Shown: positions 18,677-28,161, counted from the stretch's first letter. The stretch: 64,000 bases of DNA from Paraburkholderia unamae (GCF_003268775.1 NZ_QLSU01000005.1:124001-188000); one strand, 5' to 3'. Notes: generated by a model from the letters alone, not told the origin. Numbers and translations: made by a program.

Positions 18677-20107
18677 TCAGCCCGGCGCACGCTCCAGCGG
18701 CGGCAAGGCCACGCCGCGCCGCACGCTGACCTCGCCCAGGTCGCGCAAGAAGCGGTCGCGCCAAACCGAAACATTGTTCTCGCGAAGCTGCACCATCATG
18801 TCGCGATAGCGCGAGAGGCGCTCGGCGAGCGGCATCGAGAGCGCCTGGCCGAGGGCGTCGGCCATGCCGTCGATGTCGAGCGGATTGACGATCAGCGCGC
18901 CTTCGAGCTCCTGGGCCGCGCCCGCGAAGCGCGAAAGCACGAGCACGCCCGGATCTTCGGGGTCCTGCGCGGAAACGTACTCCTTGGCGACGAGGTTCAT
19001 GCCGTCGCGCAGCGGCGTGACATAACCCACGTGCGACGCGCGGAACAGCGCCGCCAGCACCGAACGCTCGTACTGGCGGTGGATGTACCAGATCGGCGTC
19101 CAGTCCAGTTCCGCGAAGCGGCCGTTGATGCGCCCCGACTCCGCCTCGAGGCGCAGCCGGATGTCCTGATAGGCATGCAGGTCGGCGCGCGTGGGCGGCG
19201 CGATCTGCACGAACGAAACCTTGTTGCGCTGCGCCGTCGAGTGGTCGAGCAGGCGCTCGAACGCGCGAAAACGCTCCACGAGCCCCTTCGAATAGTCGAG
19301 CCGGTCCACGCTCATGATGACCTTGCGCCCGTGCAGCGTGGCCTTGAGCGTGCGCACCGGCTTGCCGCGCTCGCCGGCCTTGGCGAGTTCGGCGATCTCG
19401 TCGGGATACACGCCGATCGGGTAATCGCCCGCGCAGAGCGTCTGTCCGAACGCCTCGATGCGCGTGAGGCCGTTCGCCTGCTTCTCAATCGCGCCCCCCG
19501 CCTCGTTCACGATGTAGTCGCAGAAGGCGCGCACATCGGGCTTCGTCTGGAAGCCGAGCAGATCGAACGAGCACAGCGCCTCGACCAGTTCGCGATGCGG
19601 CGGCACCGCCAGCAGCACCTGTGAGGCCGGAAACGGAATATGCAGGAAAAAACCGATGCGATTTTTCACGCCCGCCGCGCGCAGCGCCCGGGCGAACGGA
19701 ATCAGGTGATAGTCGTGCACCCAGATCACGTCGTCCTCGCGCAGGAGCGGTACGAGCTGCTGCGCGAGCCACGCGTTCACGCGGCAATAGCCTTCGTATT
19801 CGTGGCGGTCGTACTGGACGAGATCGGCGCGGTAATGGAACGCAGGCCACAGCGTGGCGTTCGAAAAGCCGCGGTAGTACTGGTCGTAGTCGCGCCGCAA
19901 CAGGCCGATGGTGGCGAAAGTCACCGGCCCGCGCTCCTCGAGCGCGATCTGCGGCTGGCCGGAGGTGAGCACCTCCCCGCTCCAGCCGAACCACATGCCG
20001 CCGGTTTCCTTCAGCGCGTCGTACACGCCGACCGCCAGGCCGCCCGCGGCCGGACCGCCTTCAGAAATCGGCGCGACGCGGTTCGACACGATGATCAATC
20101 GGCTCAT
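18677..20107 (-). CDS. otsA: Alpha,alpha-trehalose-phosphate synthase (UDP-forming)
   Basis: 476 aa, GT20 family, cytoplasmic. Makes trehalose-6-phosphate from UDP-glucose and glucose-6-phosphate, the first step of OtsA-OtsB trehalose synthesis for osmotic/desiccation protection. Seen: N-terminal [11 protein letters not shown] with [11 protein letters not shown]; the [10 protein letters not shown] acceptor-site motif; [30 protein letters not shown]; and the C-terminal [12 protein letters not shown] donor-phosphate motif. Length matches E. coli OtsA (474 aa). Lies 103 nt downstream of otsB on the same strand, so both are likely co-transcribed with otsB first. Confidence 0.97.
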   Translation of the reverse strand: MSRLIIVSNRVAPISEGGPAAGGLAVGVYDALKETGGMWFGWSGEVLTSGQPQIALEERGPVTFATIGLLRRDYDQYYRGFSNATLWPAFHYRADLVQYDRHEYEGYCRVNAWLAQQLVPLLREDDVIWVHDYHLIPFARALRAAGVKNRIGFFLHIPFPASQVLLAVPPHRELVEALCSFDLLGFQTKPDVRAFCDYIVNEAGGAIEKQANGLTRIEAFGQTLCAGDYPIGVYPDEIAELAKAGERGKPVRTLKATLHGRKVIMSVDRLDYSKGLVERFRAFERLLDHSTAQRNKVSFVQIAPPTRADLHAYQDIRLRLEAESGRINGRFAELDWTPIWYIHRQYERSVLAALFRASHVGYVTPLRDGMNLVAKEYVSAQDPEDPGVLVLSRFAGAAQELEGALIVNPLDIDGMADALGQALSMPLAERLSRYRDMMVQLRENNVSVWRDRFLRDLGEVSVRRGVALPPLERAPG

Positions 20108-20210
20108 GAGGTGCAGGGTCCGTACGGTAAATCGGAAAAGCGTTGCGCGCGCAGGGCGGCGGCGCGCGGCGGGTTATCAGCAAGAGCCAGGAGGCGACGC
20201 ATGAGTGGGG

Positions 20211-20963
20211 TCACCGGGCGCCGGGCATGGCCGCGACGATCGACGCGAGCCAGCCGAGCAGCGCCTCGACCGACTCCACGCGCGAGCGCGCGATGGTGTC
20301 GCCGCCGCCGACCTTGATCGACAGCCCGCCCAGGGCGTTGACGACGGCAAAGCCCTTCTCGTCGGTCAGATCGTCGCCGGCGAACACCGGGTTGCGGCCC
20401 GCGAACGGCGGCTCGTCGAGAAACGCGCGCAGCGAGCGGCCCTTGTCGACGTCTTTCGGCTTGATCTCGTAGACCATCTTGCCGGGCTGGAGCACGTAGG
20501 CGTCGGCGTAGTCGGCGGCGAGGCGCTCGGTCGCGGCGCGCGCGGCGCCCTCGTGCTCGGGCGCGTTGCGGTAGTGCAGCGCGAGCGAAGCGCCCTTGAT
20601 CTCCAGCAGCATGCCCGCGTGGGTACGCACCACCTCGGCAAGCACCTGCTCCATGTGCAGCAGGCGCTGGTCGTTGAAGCCGACGCGCTGTGTGTCGCCG
20701 TTGGCGTCGCGCCGCTCGGCGCCGTGCAGGCCCGCCACGGGGATGTCGGGCATGCCGAGAAAGCCATCGATGCTGTCGATGCCGCGCCCGGACACGATCG
20801 CCACCGCGCCATGCGTCGCGCGCCGCAGTTCGTGCAGCAGTGCGAGCATGTCGGGCCGCACGAGCACGCCGTCGGGCGTAGGCGCCAGATCGACGAGCGT
20901 GCCGTCGAAATCGAAGAAAAATGCCGTCTGTTCAGGCGGCAGGACTGCCGGAAGTGCTTGCAT
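20211..20963 (-). CDS. otsB: Trehalose-6-phosphate phosphatase
   Basis: 250-aa HAD-superfamily phosphatase that removes phosphate from trehalose-6-phosphate. Motif I FFDFDGTLVD (nucleophile Asp and acid/base Asp), motif II IVSGRG, and motif IV GDDLTDEKGF are all present, together with the OtsB-specific cap (VAGLHGAERR, LEIKGASLALHYR). Start ATG at 20963. First gene of the otsB-otsA pair; in some Burkholderia a glycoside hydrolase gene separates the two, which is not the case here. Confidence 0.96.
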   Translation of the reverse strand: MQALPAVLPPEQTAFFFDFDGTLVDLAPTPDGVLVRPDMLALLHELRRATHGAVAIVSGRGIDSIDGFLGMPDIPVAGLHGAERRDANGDTQRVGFNDQRLLHMEQVLAEVVRTHAGMLLEIKGASLALHYRNAPEHEGAARAATERLAADYADAYVLQPGKMVYEIKPKDVDKGRSLRAFLDEPPFAGRNPVFAGDDLTDEKGFAVVNALGGLSIKVGGGDTIARSRVESVEALLGWLASIVAAMPGAR

Positions 20964-21311
20964 TACGTTCTTTTCGTCCCTCGGCCTCGCGGCCGGGTAT
21001 GGTCCGGGCCGCGAGCGGACACCGGAGAAAGTGTGCGAATCTTACCGCGCCTTCAGTCGATTTTCGAGAAAGTAAGGGGCTGAGCAGCCGGGCAGCGGCC
21101 GCCGCGGCCCGGAATCCACCCCACGCGGTCTCATCATACGAATCGCCGCCACCGGCGCTGAGCCGGGCTTTGCGCCCGCTGCGACATATCGGCGCGCAGC
21201 GGAGCGCTTGCGACGGCGCGAGTCCAATTTTGCTACAGTCGCAGCCACAAGCCGAGCCTCCATGCCTCCCGCGCGCGGCCGGCCAGATCAATCGAGTCAA
21301 CGAGCCCGCCA
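20964..21311. other. Divergent intergenic region otsB / sco
   Basis: 348 bp that must hold promoters for otsB (minus) and the sco gene (plus). I see no hexamer pair with acceptable spacing, no hairpin with a U-tract and no credible small gene. Confidence 0.5.
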
Positions 21312-21995
21312 TTGTTCCCCACTCCCGCGCTATCGCTTGCTTCATCGCTTGTTCGATCGCTGAGCACGTTGCACGCCCGCCTCGGCCGCGCAACGTGGTG
21401 CGTGCGGCGCGCGACGGTCGCGGCGGCCGTGTCGGGCGCGGTGCTGCTCGGCGCATGCTCGCATCCTGGCGAGCCATGGCAGTTGACGAACGTGAGCGGC
21501 CACCTGCCCGACCTCGACTTCGCGCTCACGGACGACACCGGCCAAAACGTCACGGCCGCGAACTTTCGCGGCATCACCACGCTCGTCTACTTCGGCTACA
21601 CGCACTGCCCGGACGTCTGCCCGGAGACGATGGCGCGCCTGATGCAGGTCATAGCAAAACTCGGCCCCGATGCCCGCAACGTGCGGATACTCTTCGTGAG
21701 CGTCGATCCCGCACGCGACACGCCGCAGGCGCTGCACGCCTACGTGGGCGCGTTCGACGCGCAGCACGCGCGCGGCCTGAGCGGCACCGATGCGCAGATC
21801 GAATCGCTCGCGCAGCGCTACCGCGTCGCGTACCAGATGGAAAAGCGCGACCCCGACGGCAGCTACGAGGTCACGCACAGTTCGGCCGTCTATGTGTTCG
21901 ACGCGCAAGGCCGCGCGCGCCTGCTCGTCACCGACCACGACACGCCGGACGCCATCGTCCACGACCTGCGCCGCGTGATCGACGCGCCCGCATGA
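21312..21995 (+). CDS. SCO1/SenC family copper chaperone lipoprotein
   Basis: Thioredoxin-fold protein that delivers copper to the CuA centre of cytochrome c oxidase. The copper ligands are visible: the CxxxC motif in THCPDVCPE (about C99 and C103 counted from 21312) and the distal His in VTHSSAVY (about H189). A lipobox LLGAC predicts an inner-membrane-anchored lipoprotein. The start is unsure: TTG at 21312 gives a long 48-residue leader; GTG at 21402 gives a typical short lipoprotein signal beginning with two Arg. First of three genes for oxidase copper loading (sco, pcuAC, ctaG), all in the same direction. Confidence 0.9.
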   Translation: MFPTPALSLASSLVRSLSTLHARLGRATWCVRRATVAAAVSGAVLLGACSHPGEPWQLTNVSGHLPDLDFALTDDTGQNVTAANFRGITTLVYFGYTHCPDVCPETMARLMQVIAKLGPDARNVRILFVSVDPARDTPQALHAYVGAFDAQHARGLSGTDAQIESLAQRYRVAYQMEKRDPDGSYEVTHSSAVYVFDAQGRARLLVTDHDTPDAIVHDLRRVIDAPA

Positions 21996-22065
21996 ACGCA
22001 TGCCCGCCCGAGCCCCCCATCATCGAGTCTTACTTGCAACCGCAAACGCAACAGGAAGAAACCTC

Positions 22066-22530
22066 ATGACGAACAACCTCAAGTCGCTCACCGTCTCCCT
22101 TGGCTGTGCACTCGGCATGCTCGGCTCGCTCGCCGCCTTCGCGCCGGCCGCGTACGCCGCCGGTACGGTCACCGCTCAGAACGCCTGGGTGCGCTGGCTG
22201 CCCAACGACCTGCCGGCCGCCGGCTACGTGACGCTGAAAAACGACGGCGACCAGCCCGTCGACCTCGTGAGCGTGTCGAGCGATGCCTACGGCATGGTCA
22301 TGCTGCACCAGACCGTCTCGAACGGCTCGACGCAGAAAATGGTGATGGTGCACAAGGCGACGGTGCCCGCGCATGGCACGCTCGCCATTGCGCCGGGCGG
22401 CTACCACCTGATGCTGGAAAAGGCGCAGCACAAGATCGCGCCGGGCGACACGGTAAACGTGAAGCTTCAGTTCTCCGACGGCGAGACGCTGAACACGCCG
22501 TTCGCAGTGAAGCCACCTTCGCAGCAGTAA
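22066..22530 (+). CDS. Periplasmic copper chaperone PCu(A)C
   Basis: 154 aa with a cleavable signal peptide (cut near AAYAA). A Cu(I)-binding cupredoxin-like domain carries the family's Met/His ligands, including MLHQT, the following MVMVHK and YHLMLEK. It hands copper to Sco and the CuA site of oxidase subunit II. ATG at 22066 is preceded by CAGGAAGAAA. Placement between a Sco gene and a CtaG gene strongly supports the role. Confidence 0.93.
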   Translation: MTNNLKSLTVSLGCALGMLGSLAAFAPAAYAAGTVTAQNAWVRWLPNDLPAAGYVTLKNDGDQPVDLVSVSSDAYGMVMLHQTVSNGSTQKMVMVHKATVPAHGTLAIAPGGYHLMLEKAQHKIAPGDTVNVKLQFSDGETLNTPFAVKPPSQQ

Positions 22531-22584
22531 TGCGCGGCGTCGTTGCGCGCGCAAGCAACCTGAACCCGCGATGAGCCCACCGCC

Positions 22585-23478
22585 ATGCTCGCGATGACCC
22601 TGCTCTACTGGCTCCAGCCCTGGGAGCCTTCGCCGACCGTCATGATCGCCACCCTGCTCACGGCGGTTCTGTTCGTGCGCGGCAAGCGGCATGCGCGCGT
22701 GTCTCTCGCGCGGCAGATTTCGTTCTGGTTCGGTCTCGTGGCGCTCTACGTCGCGCTGCATACGCGGCTCGACTACTTCTTCGAGCACGAGTTCTTCATG
22801 CATCGCGCGCAGCACCTGGTGCTGCATCACATCGGCCCGTTCTTCATCGCGCTCGCCTACCCCGGCGCGGCACTGCGCGCGGGCATTCCGTTCAGGCTGC
22901 GGCAGCGTATCGTGCGGCCCGTGCTCGCCGCGCGGCCCGTACGGGTGGCGCTCGACATCGTGATGCACCCCGTCGTTGCGGTCACGCTGTTCGTCGGGCT
23001 CATCTACTTCTGGCTCTTTTCGCCGATCCATTTCATCGCGATGCTCGACTGGCGCCTGTATCGCGTGATGAACTGGAGCATGGTGATCGACGGGCTGCTG
23101 TTCTGGTGGCTCGTGCTCGACTCGCGCCCCGCGCCGCCCGCGCGCCTCTCGCCGGGCAAGCGCGTGCTGGTGGTGATCGCGGCCATTCCGCCGCAAATCG
23201 TGCTCGGCGCGTTCATCTTCTTCACGTCGCGCGAGCTCTATCCCGTCTACTCGATCTGCGGACGCGCGTTCACCTGGCTCTCGCCCATGCGCGACCAGCA
23301 GATTGGCGGTCTGCTGCTGTGGATTCCGGGATCGATGATGAGCGTGGTCGGCGCGCTAATCGCGCTGCGCCACTGGATGCGGCTATCCGCGCGCGGACGC
23401 TTGCAGCAGGACCGGCGCCCCGGCGCTCGCGCCAAAGACAGCGCGCCCCACGACGAAGGCGACACGCTGCGCACCTGA
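22585..23478 (+). CDS. Cytochrome c oxidase assembly protein, caa3-type CtaG family
   Basis: 297-aa polytopic inner-membrane protein with about seven helices. It matches the CtaG family found with caa3 oxidases (not Cox11, which shares the name): HTRLDYFFEHEFFMHRAQH, LVLHHIGPFFIAL, and DGLLFWWLVLD near the middle, with several conserved His/Met residues facing the periplasm that may handle copper. The C-terminal tail (about 265-297) is charged and disordered. Last of the copper-assembly trio. Confidence 0.85.
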   Translation: MLAMTLLYWLQPWEPSPTVMIATLLTAVLFVRGKRHARVSLARQISFWFGLVALYVALHTRLDYFFEHEFFMHRAQHLVLHHIGPFFIALAYPGAALRAGIPFRLRQRIVRPVLAARPVRVALDIVMHPVVAVTLFVGLIYFWLFSPIHFIAMLDWRLYRVMNWSMVIDGLLFWWLVLDSRPAPPARLSPGKRVLVVIAAIPPQIVLGAFIFFTSRELYPVYSICGRAFTWLSPMRDQQIGGLLLWIPGSMMSVVGALIALRHWMRLSARGRLQQDRRPGARAKDSAPHDEGDTLRT

Positions 23479-23517
23479 GCGCACATGAGCGCGCTCGCGG
23501 CATGCGAGGCCCGCAGG

Positions 23518-24006
23518 TTATGCCGAGCGCATCCAGACGTGCGCAATGCCGTCCTCGTCGTGGATCTCGCCCACGGGCGAAAAGCCGAACGCGCCGTAAA
23601 ACTTCTGGAGATGGGCCTGGGCATGCAAACGCATCGCCACGTCCGGCCATTGACGCCCGATCTGGACGATGGCGCGTTCGAGCAGCGCATTGCCGAGCTT
23701 GATGCCGCGATGGTGCTGCGACGTCACCACGCGGCCGATACGCACGTCGGCGTCCTCGGCATCGGGCAGCAGCACCCGCAGATAGCCCGCGAGTTCGCGC
23801 ACGCCGTCACGCTCGCTCCACGCGAACAAGTGCCACGCGCCGAAGTCGAGACCGTCGATGTCGCCGTACACGCAGTTCTGCTCGACGACGAACGCGTCGG
23901 AGCGCAGCTTGAGCATGGCGTAGACGTCGCGCGCATCGAGTGCGTCGAAGGCTTTCCATTGCCAGTCGAATTGGGGAAGCGGCAAGGCGGGGGACTGCAC
24001 GGTCAT
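23518..24006 (-). CDS. ElaA-type GNAT family N-acetyltransferase
   Basis: 162-aa cytoplasmic acetyl-CoA-dependent acetyltransferase. It closely follows the ElaA pattern: an early WQWKAFDALDARDVYAML, then LRSDAFVVEQNCVYGDIDG; the acetyl-CoA loop lies around GRVVTSQHHRGIKLGNALL; the C-terminus is KFYGAFGFSPVGE with EDGIAHVWM. The physiological substrate of ElaA is not established. Followed on the same side by the copper genes (convergent) and preceded by the DUF2164 gene 56 nt upstream, possibly one transcript. Confidence 0.9.
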   Translation of the reverse strand: MTVQSPALPLPQFDWQWKAFDALDARDVYAMLKLRSDAFVVEQNCVYGDIDGLDFGAWHLFAWSERDGVRELAGYLRVLLPDAEDADVRIGRVVTSQHHRGIKLGNALLERAIVQIGRQWPDVAMRLHAQAHLQKFYGAFGFSPVGEIHDEDGIAHVWMRSA

Positions 24007-24062
24007 GATCTGTGATTTCCGTCAAAACATCGCGAATGCCCACGATTATGCCGTGCGCGGCC

Positions 24063-24335
24063 TCACTTGCGCCGGCGCGGCTGCTCGTACTTGCGCCAGT
24101 ACTGGAACGCCTCCTCGTGCAGGTCGATGTCGAGGTCGACGATGCGCGCCTGCATGCTCTCCTGCGCGTCGGCGATGGCCTTGTTGTACACGGCCGGCGC
24201 GATTTCTTCGAGAAAGAAGCCAAGCAGCGCGCCCGCGGCGATGTTGCCGATCGGCTCTTCCATGTTGGCGTCGAAATAGCGCTGGATGGACGCGATCGCC
24301 TCGGTGCGCGCGTCTTCGGGGAGTTCGATGGGCAT
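24063..24335 (-). CDS. DUF2164 family protein
   Basis: 90-aa small cytoplasmic protein, acidic N-half and basic C-terminus (EQPRRRK). The segment AIASIQRYFDANMEEPIGNIAAGALLGFFLEEIAPAVYNKAI is the DUF2164 signature; function unknown. Immediately follows the tRNA-operon terminator and precedes the ElaA-like gene. Confidence 0.83.
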   Translation of the reverse strand: MPIELPEDARTEAIASIQRYFDANMEEPIGNIAAGALLGFFLEEIAPAVYNKAIADAQESMQARIVDLDIDLHEEAFQYWRKYEQPRRRK

Positions 24336-24413
24336 GTCGGGAGGCCGCAGTGATGGCGTTGCGGCTATTGTGCGTCAGCGGCGCTCGATGCCTGCACAAA
24401 AATGGACGCGAAA

Positions 24414-24447
24414 AAAGCAAAAGCCACCCGAAGGTGGCTTTTGCTTT
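24414..24447. terminator. Terminator of the tRNA-Gly/Cys operon
   Basis: Perfect 15-bp stem (AAAGCAAAAGCCACC paired with its complement) and CGAA tetraloop. On the minus strand it is followed by TTTTTTCGC, 6 nt beyond the tRNA-Cys 3' end, and the plus strand also carries a T-rich arm, so it may act in both directions. Confidence 0.92.
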
Positions 24448-24452
24448 ACATC

Positions 24453-24526
24453 TGGAGGCGCGAGCCGGAGTCGAACCGGCCTAAACGGCTTTGCAGGCCG
24501 CTGCATAACCGCTTTGCTATCGCGCC
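24453..24526 (-). tRNA. tRNA-Cys (GCA)
   Basis: 74 nt with encoded CCA. Acceptor arms GGCGCGA/TCGCGCC, D-stem region GC...GC, anticodon stem GGCCT/AAGCC-type arm displaying CTGCAAA (anticodon GCA), T-arm CCGGTTCGACTCCGG. Cloverleaf closes without mismatch in acceptor and T stems. Confidence 0.95.
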
Positions 24527-24637
24527 AGAAGCGGACTGACCGGACTACGGAACACGCCAAAAACTGCTTGCGCCCGCAACGACCGGACAGATTTGTTTGA
24601 TGACCCGATACTGTGATCCAGGCCTGCCAAACAAAAA

Positions 24638-24654
24638 GGGAAGCGCTGCTTCCC
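24638..24654 (-). terminator. Terminator-like hairpin between tRNA-Gly and tRNA-Cys
   Basis: 7-bp stem GGGAAGC/GCTTCCC with a 3-nt loop, extendable by three more pairs, followed on the minus strand by TTTTTGTTT. It lies inside the tRNA operon, so it may cause partial termination or mark a 3' processing site for the upstream tRNA-Gly. Confidence 0.6.
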
Positions 24655-24663
24655 CTTGGCATT

Positions 24664-24739
24664 TGGAGCGGGAGACGAGTCTCGAACTCGCGACCTCAAC
24701 CTTGGCAAGGTTGCGCTCTACCAACTGAGCTACTCCCGC
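24664..24739 (-). tRNA. tRNA-Gly (GCC), copy 1
   Basis: 76 nt with encoded CCA. Acceptor GCGGGAG/CTCCCGC, D-loop AGCTCAGTTGGTAGAGC, anticodon loop TTGCCAA (GCC), T-arm GCGAGTTCGAGACTCGT-type. Sequence identical to the second copy 80 nt upstream on the same strand. Confidence 0.96.
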
Positions 24740-24819
24740 AAATGTCCTGCTTTTTACTGCACTGCCTTACTGCTTCGGCACTTCGTTTTTCTACCGCAAA
24801 AACGCCGCACCTTAAAATC

Positions 24820-24895
24820 TGGAGCGGGAGACGAGTCTCGAACTCGCGACCTCAACCTTGGCAAGGTTGCGCTCTACCAACTGAGCTACTCCCGC
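24820..24895 (-). tRNA. tRNA-Gly (GCC), copy 2
   Basis: Identical over all 76 nt to the tRNA-Gly at 24664-24739; first tRNA of the operon, about 90 nt after the predicted transcription start. Confidence 0.96.
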
Positions 24896-24990
24896 ATTTT
24901 GCTTCCGATTTCGCTTAACTACCGCTTATCTTCCGCTATCTCCACCGCATCTACTTGCTTGCTGCTGTTTCGTCGCAGCGGAGAAGTGAG

Positions 24991-25019
24991 ATTATGTATA
25001 ACCCGCTGAATCGTGTCAA
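24991..25019 (-). promoter_or_regulatory. Near-consensus sigma-70 promoter of the tRNA operon
   Basis: On the minus strand TTGACA - 17 nt - CATAAT: perfect -35, one mismatch in -10, ideal spacing. It lies between the pgsA stop and tRNA-Gly copy 2, so the tRNAs do not depend on pgsA read-through. Confidence 0.85.
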
Positions 25020-25084
25020 CCCCTTGCGGTGATCTTTTTAAAAAAAACCGCATGGGGGTCGCAGCACGGTTCACGGGCGTCTGC

Positions 25085-25675
25085 TCAAAGGCTCCCCCGC
25101 TCGCGGATCTGCGGCCACGCGAGCTTCATGTAGTAGAGCATCGACCAGATCGTGAGGAAGGCCGCCACATAGATGAGCCACGCGCCCCACACGCGCGAGT
25201 CGAACAGCGTCACGCCGCCGAGCGTGAGCGGCGCATAGAACAGCAGCATGGGAATCGCGACCATCTGACACGCCGTCTTGAACTTGCCGAGCGAGTTCAC
25301 GGCCACGCTCTTCGACGCGCCGATCTGCGCCATCCATTCGCGCAAGGCCGAAATGGCGATCTCGCGGCCGACGATCACGAGCGCGATCACCGCGTCGAGC
25401 CGCTGGAGATGCACGAGCACAAGCAGTGCCGCCGTCACCATGAGCTTGTCCGCGACGGGATCGAGAAACGCGCCGAACGACGACGTCTGATTCCACTTGC
25501 GCGCGAGAAAACCGTCGAACCAGTCGGTCAGCGCCGCCAGCACGAAGAGCAGCATCGCCGCCACGTTCTGCTGCATCGGGGAAAGCATCGTCTGCGGCAG
25601 ATAGAACACGCCTACCACGAGCGGAATCGCCAGGATCCGCAGCCAGGTCAGGAGAATCGGAATATTGAACGGCAT
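25085..25675 (-). CDS. pgsA: CDP-diacylglycerol--glycerol-3-phosphate 3-phosphatidyltransferase
   Basis: 196-aa inner-membrane enzyme that makes phosphatidylglycerophosphate, the committed step to phosphatidylglycerol and cardiolipin. The CDP-alcohol phosphotransferase motif D-x2-DG-x2-AR-x8-G-x3-D-x3-D is complete, starting at DWFDGFLAR and ending FLDPVADK (about residues 51-77). Several membrane helices follow. Length as in E. coli (182 aa). Lies 125 nt downstream of uvrC and upstream of tRNA-Gly/Cys, the same order as uvrC-pgsA-glyW-cysT of E. coli. Confidence 0.96.
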   Translation of the reverse strand: MPFNIPILLTWLRILAIPLVVGVFYLPQTMLSPMQQNVAAMLLFVLAALTDWFDGFLARKWNQTSSFGAFLDPVADKLMVTAALLVLVHLQRLDAVIALVIVGREIAISALREWMAQIGASKSVAVNSLGKFKTACQMVAIPMLLFYAPLTLGGVTLFDSRVWGAWLIYVAAFLTIWSMLYYMKLAWPQIRERGSL

Positions 25676-25800
25676 CGGCTGGCGCTATCGGTCGGGGAAG
25701 ATGCAATTATGGGAGATGCAATTGTGCCGCGTCGCCGCACGTGCCACAAGCAACCGTAAGGAAGGCCCGGCGAGCCGGTCCGGACCGCCCGCCGCGCGCA

Positions 25801-28032
25801 TCAGTGAAGCTGCTGGTAGATCTGCTCGGCGAGCGCGTGCGAGATGCCCTCCACGCTCGCGAGATCCTCCACGCTCGCCGCCATCACGCCGCGCAAGCCG
25901 CCAAAGCGCGCGAGCAGCCGCTGCCGCCGCTTCGCGCCCACGCCTTCCAGTTCCTCGAGGCGCGAGGTCTGCCGCGTCTTGCCGCGCTTCGCGCGCATGC
26001 CCGTAATGGCGAAGCGGTGCGCTTCGTCGCGGATCTGCGCGACCAGCATGAGCGCCGCGCTCTCCTTGCCGAGTTCGAGCGGCGCGCGGCCGTCGGCGAA
26101 CACGAGCGTTTCGAGACCCACCTTGCGCCCCTCGCCCTTCGCCACGCCCACCAGCATCGCCGGATCGAGACCCAGTTCGGTGAACACCTGGCGCGCGATC
26201 TCGACCTGCCCCTTGCCGCCGTCGATCAGCACGATGTTGGGCAGCGTGCCGCCGGGCGCGGGCGCCTCGGCGGCCTCGACACCCTCGGCCGTGTCCGGCA
26301 ACGCGCTGGGATCGGCGGGATCGGGGGCCGGCGCCCGCACCGGCGACTCATCGGGCTCGGCGCGCGCGGCCTGCGCCACCATCTTCTCGTAGCGGCGCGT
26401 GAGCACCTGGCGCATCGCGGCGTAGTCGTCGCCGGGCGTGATGCCGGTGATGTTGTAGCGCCGGTAGTCGCTCGATTGCATCTTGTGATGGTGATACACC
26501 ACGCATGACGCCTGGGTCGCCTCGCCCATCGTGTGGCTGATGTCGAAACACTCGATGCGCAGATGCGCGAGATCGTCGAGTTCGAGCCCGAGCAGTTGCG
26601 CGAGCGTGCGCGTGCGGGCCTGTTGCGAGCCCTGTTCCGAGAGCAGCCGCGCGAGCGCGAGGCGCGCGTTCTGCTCGGCCATCGCGAGCCACGCGCGCTT
26701 CTGGCCTTGCGGCTGGCGCAGCAGCACGACCTTGTGGCCCGCCTGCTCGCCGAGCACGTCGACGAGCTCGCGGTTCGCGGGTGGATGGCTCACCACGAGC
26801 ACCGGCGGCACGCGATTGCCGAAGTAATGCTGCGCGATGAACGCATCGAGCACTTCGGACTCGATGCCGATTTCACGCTTCCGGCGCCCGCCTGCACTTG
26901 CTGCGGGCGCATCGCTTCCGGCCGCTGCGGCGGCGACATCGTCGCCGGCGTCCTCTTCCTCGTCCGCGAGATCGGCCGCAATGGCGAGCGGGTCCGGCGC
27001 GGCGGCCTCGTCCTCATGAGCGGCGTTCTGCTGCTCCTCGTCCACGAAATCCGCCACCGTCTTGCGCGCAAGCGACGGCAGGGACTTCAGCGCGCTTGCC
27101 GCAACCACGGTGTCGCTGTCGATGTCCTCCGCGACGCCGCCCTCCTCGTCCGTCAGCGCGCGCTCGACGTGCGCCGGGAAGTAAGCCTTGTCGCCCAGAT
27201 GCCGCCCGCCGCGCACCATCGCGAGATTCACGCAGACGCGCCCGCCCAGCGCCACGACCGCGAGAATGTCGACGTCGCTTTCGCTGCCCGTTTCGATGGC
27301 CTGCTGGTGCAGCACGGTCGACAGCGAGCTCATCTGGTTGCGCACGGCCGCCGCCTGCTCGAACTTCAGATCGGCGGCGAACGCGTGCATCTTCGTTTCG
27401 AGCTCCTTCATCACTTCGTTCTGGCGCCCGAGCAGAAAGCGCGACGCGTTGCTCACGTCGCGCGCGTAGTCCTCTTCGCTGATCGCGCCCACGCAAGGCG
27501 CCGTGCAGCGCCCGATCTGATGCAGGAGGCACGGCCGCGTGCGGTTGTTGAACACCGAGTCTTCGCAGGTGCGCAACTGGAACACGCGCTGGAGGATCTG
27601 GATGCTCTCGCGCACGGCCGAAGCGCTCGGGAACGGCCCAAAATACTGGTTCTTGCGATCGACAGCGCCACGGTAGTACGCCATGCGCGGAAACGTGTGT
27701 CCCGTCAGCTTGAGAAACGGATAGGACTTATCGTCGCGAAACAGGATGTTGTAGCGCGGCGTGAGCGCCTTGATGAGATTGTTCTCAAGCAGCAACGCCT
27801 CGGCCTCGGAGCGCGTCACCGTGGTTTCGATGCGCGCGATGCGCGAGACCATCATCGCGATACGCGGCGAGAGTTGCGTCTTGGTGAAATAACTCGACAC
27901 GCGCTTTTTGAGATCGCGCGCCTTGCCGACGTAAAGCACCGCGCCTTGCGCGTCGTAATAACGATAGACGCCGGGCAGGTGCGGTAACTGCGCGAGCGTC
28001 TTTTTCGGGTCGAAAACGTCGGTGTCGGTCAT
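25801..28032 (-). CDS. uvrC: Excinuclease ABC subunit C
   Basis: 743-aa nucleotide-excision-repair nuclease that makes the 3' and 5' incisions at UvrB-bound lesions. GIY-YIG domain near the N-terminus ([20 protein letters not shown]), UVR/UvrB-binding segment ([19 protein letters not shown]), RNase H-like C-terminal nuclease ([23 protein letters not shown]) and tandem helix-hairpin-helix at the end ([26 protein letters not shown]). It is about 130 residues longer than E. coli UvrC because of two Ala/Pro/Asp/Glu-rich insertions, one before the nuclease domain and one inside it. Start ATG 28032 ([10 protein letters not shown]) chosen by family alignment; the longer reading upstream is Arg-rich. 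Confidence 0.96.
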   Translation of the reverse strand: MTDTDVFDPKKTLAQLPHLPGVYRYYDAQGAVLYVGKARDLKKRVSSYFTKTQLSPRIAMMVSRIARIETTVTRSEAEALLLENNLIKALTPRYNILFRDDKSYPFLKLTGHTFPRMAYYRGAVDRKNQYFGPFPSASAVRESIQILQRVFQLRTCEDSVFNNRTRPCLLHQIGRCTAPCVGAISEEDYARDVSNASRFLLGRQNEVMKELETKMHAFAADLKFEQAAAVRNQMSSLSTVLHQQAIETGSESDVDILAVVALGGRVCVNLAMVRGGRHLGDKAYFPAHVERALTDEEGGVAEDIDSDTVVAASALKSLPSLARKTVADFVDEEQQNAAHEDEAAAPDPLAIAADLADEEEDAGDDVAAAAAGSDAPAASAGGRRKREIGIESEVLDAFIAQHYFGNRVPPVLVVSHPPANRELVDVLGEQAGHKVVLLRQPQGQKRAWLAMAEQNARLALARLLSEQGSQQARTRTLAQLLGLELDDLAHLRIECFDISHTMGEATQASCVVYHHHKMQSSDYRRYNITGITPGDDYAAMRQVLTRRYEKMVAQAARAEPDESPVRAPAPDPADPSALPDTAEGVEAAEAPAPGGTLPNIVLIDGGKGQVEIARQVFTELGLDPAMLVGVAKGEGRKVGLETLVFADGRAPLELGKESAALMLVAQIRDEAHRFAITGMRAKRGKTRQTSRLEELEGVGAKRRQRLLARFGGLRGVMAASVEDLASVEGISHALAEQIYQQLH

Positions 28033-28161
28033 CCAGTTCCGGGGACGGGTAAGGCTTCGAAGTCTTTGTGGCGCGATGGCCACGCTGGTCGCTCCGGCCA
28101 CTCGGTCATTTGAGGGCGTTGCGACCCGCGCCGCCGTCGCGACGCGTTCATGGCGGTATCC

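Noticed and set aside
20921..22069. 382-codon plus-strand frame over the sco gene
   Set aside because: Out of frame with the clear SCO protein (CxxxC, lipobox); Arg/Ala-rich noise.
25024..25053. GCGGT...TTTTTAAAAAAAACCGC palindrome after pgsA
   Set aside because: Stem is mostly A-T with only five G-C-containing pairs at the base and no U-tract beyond; not a credible terminator or site on its own.
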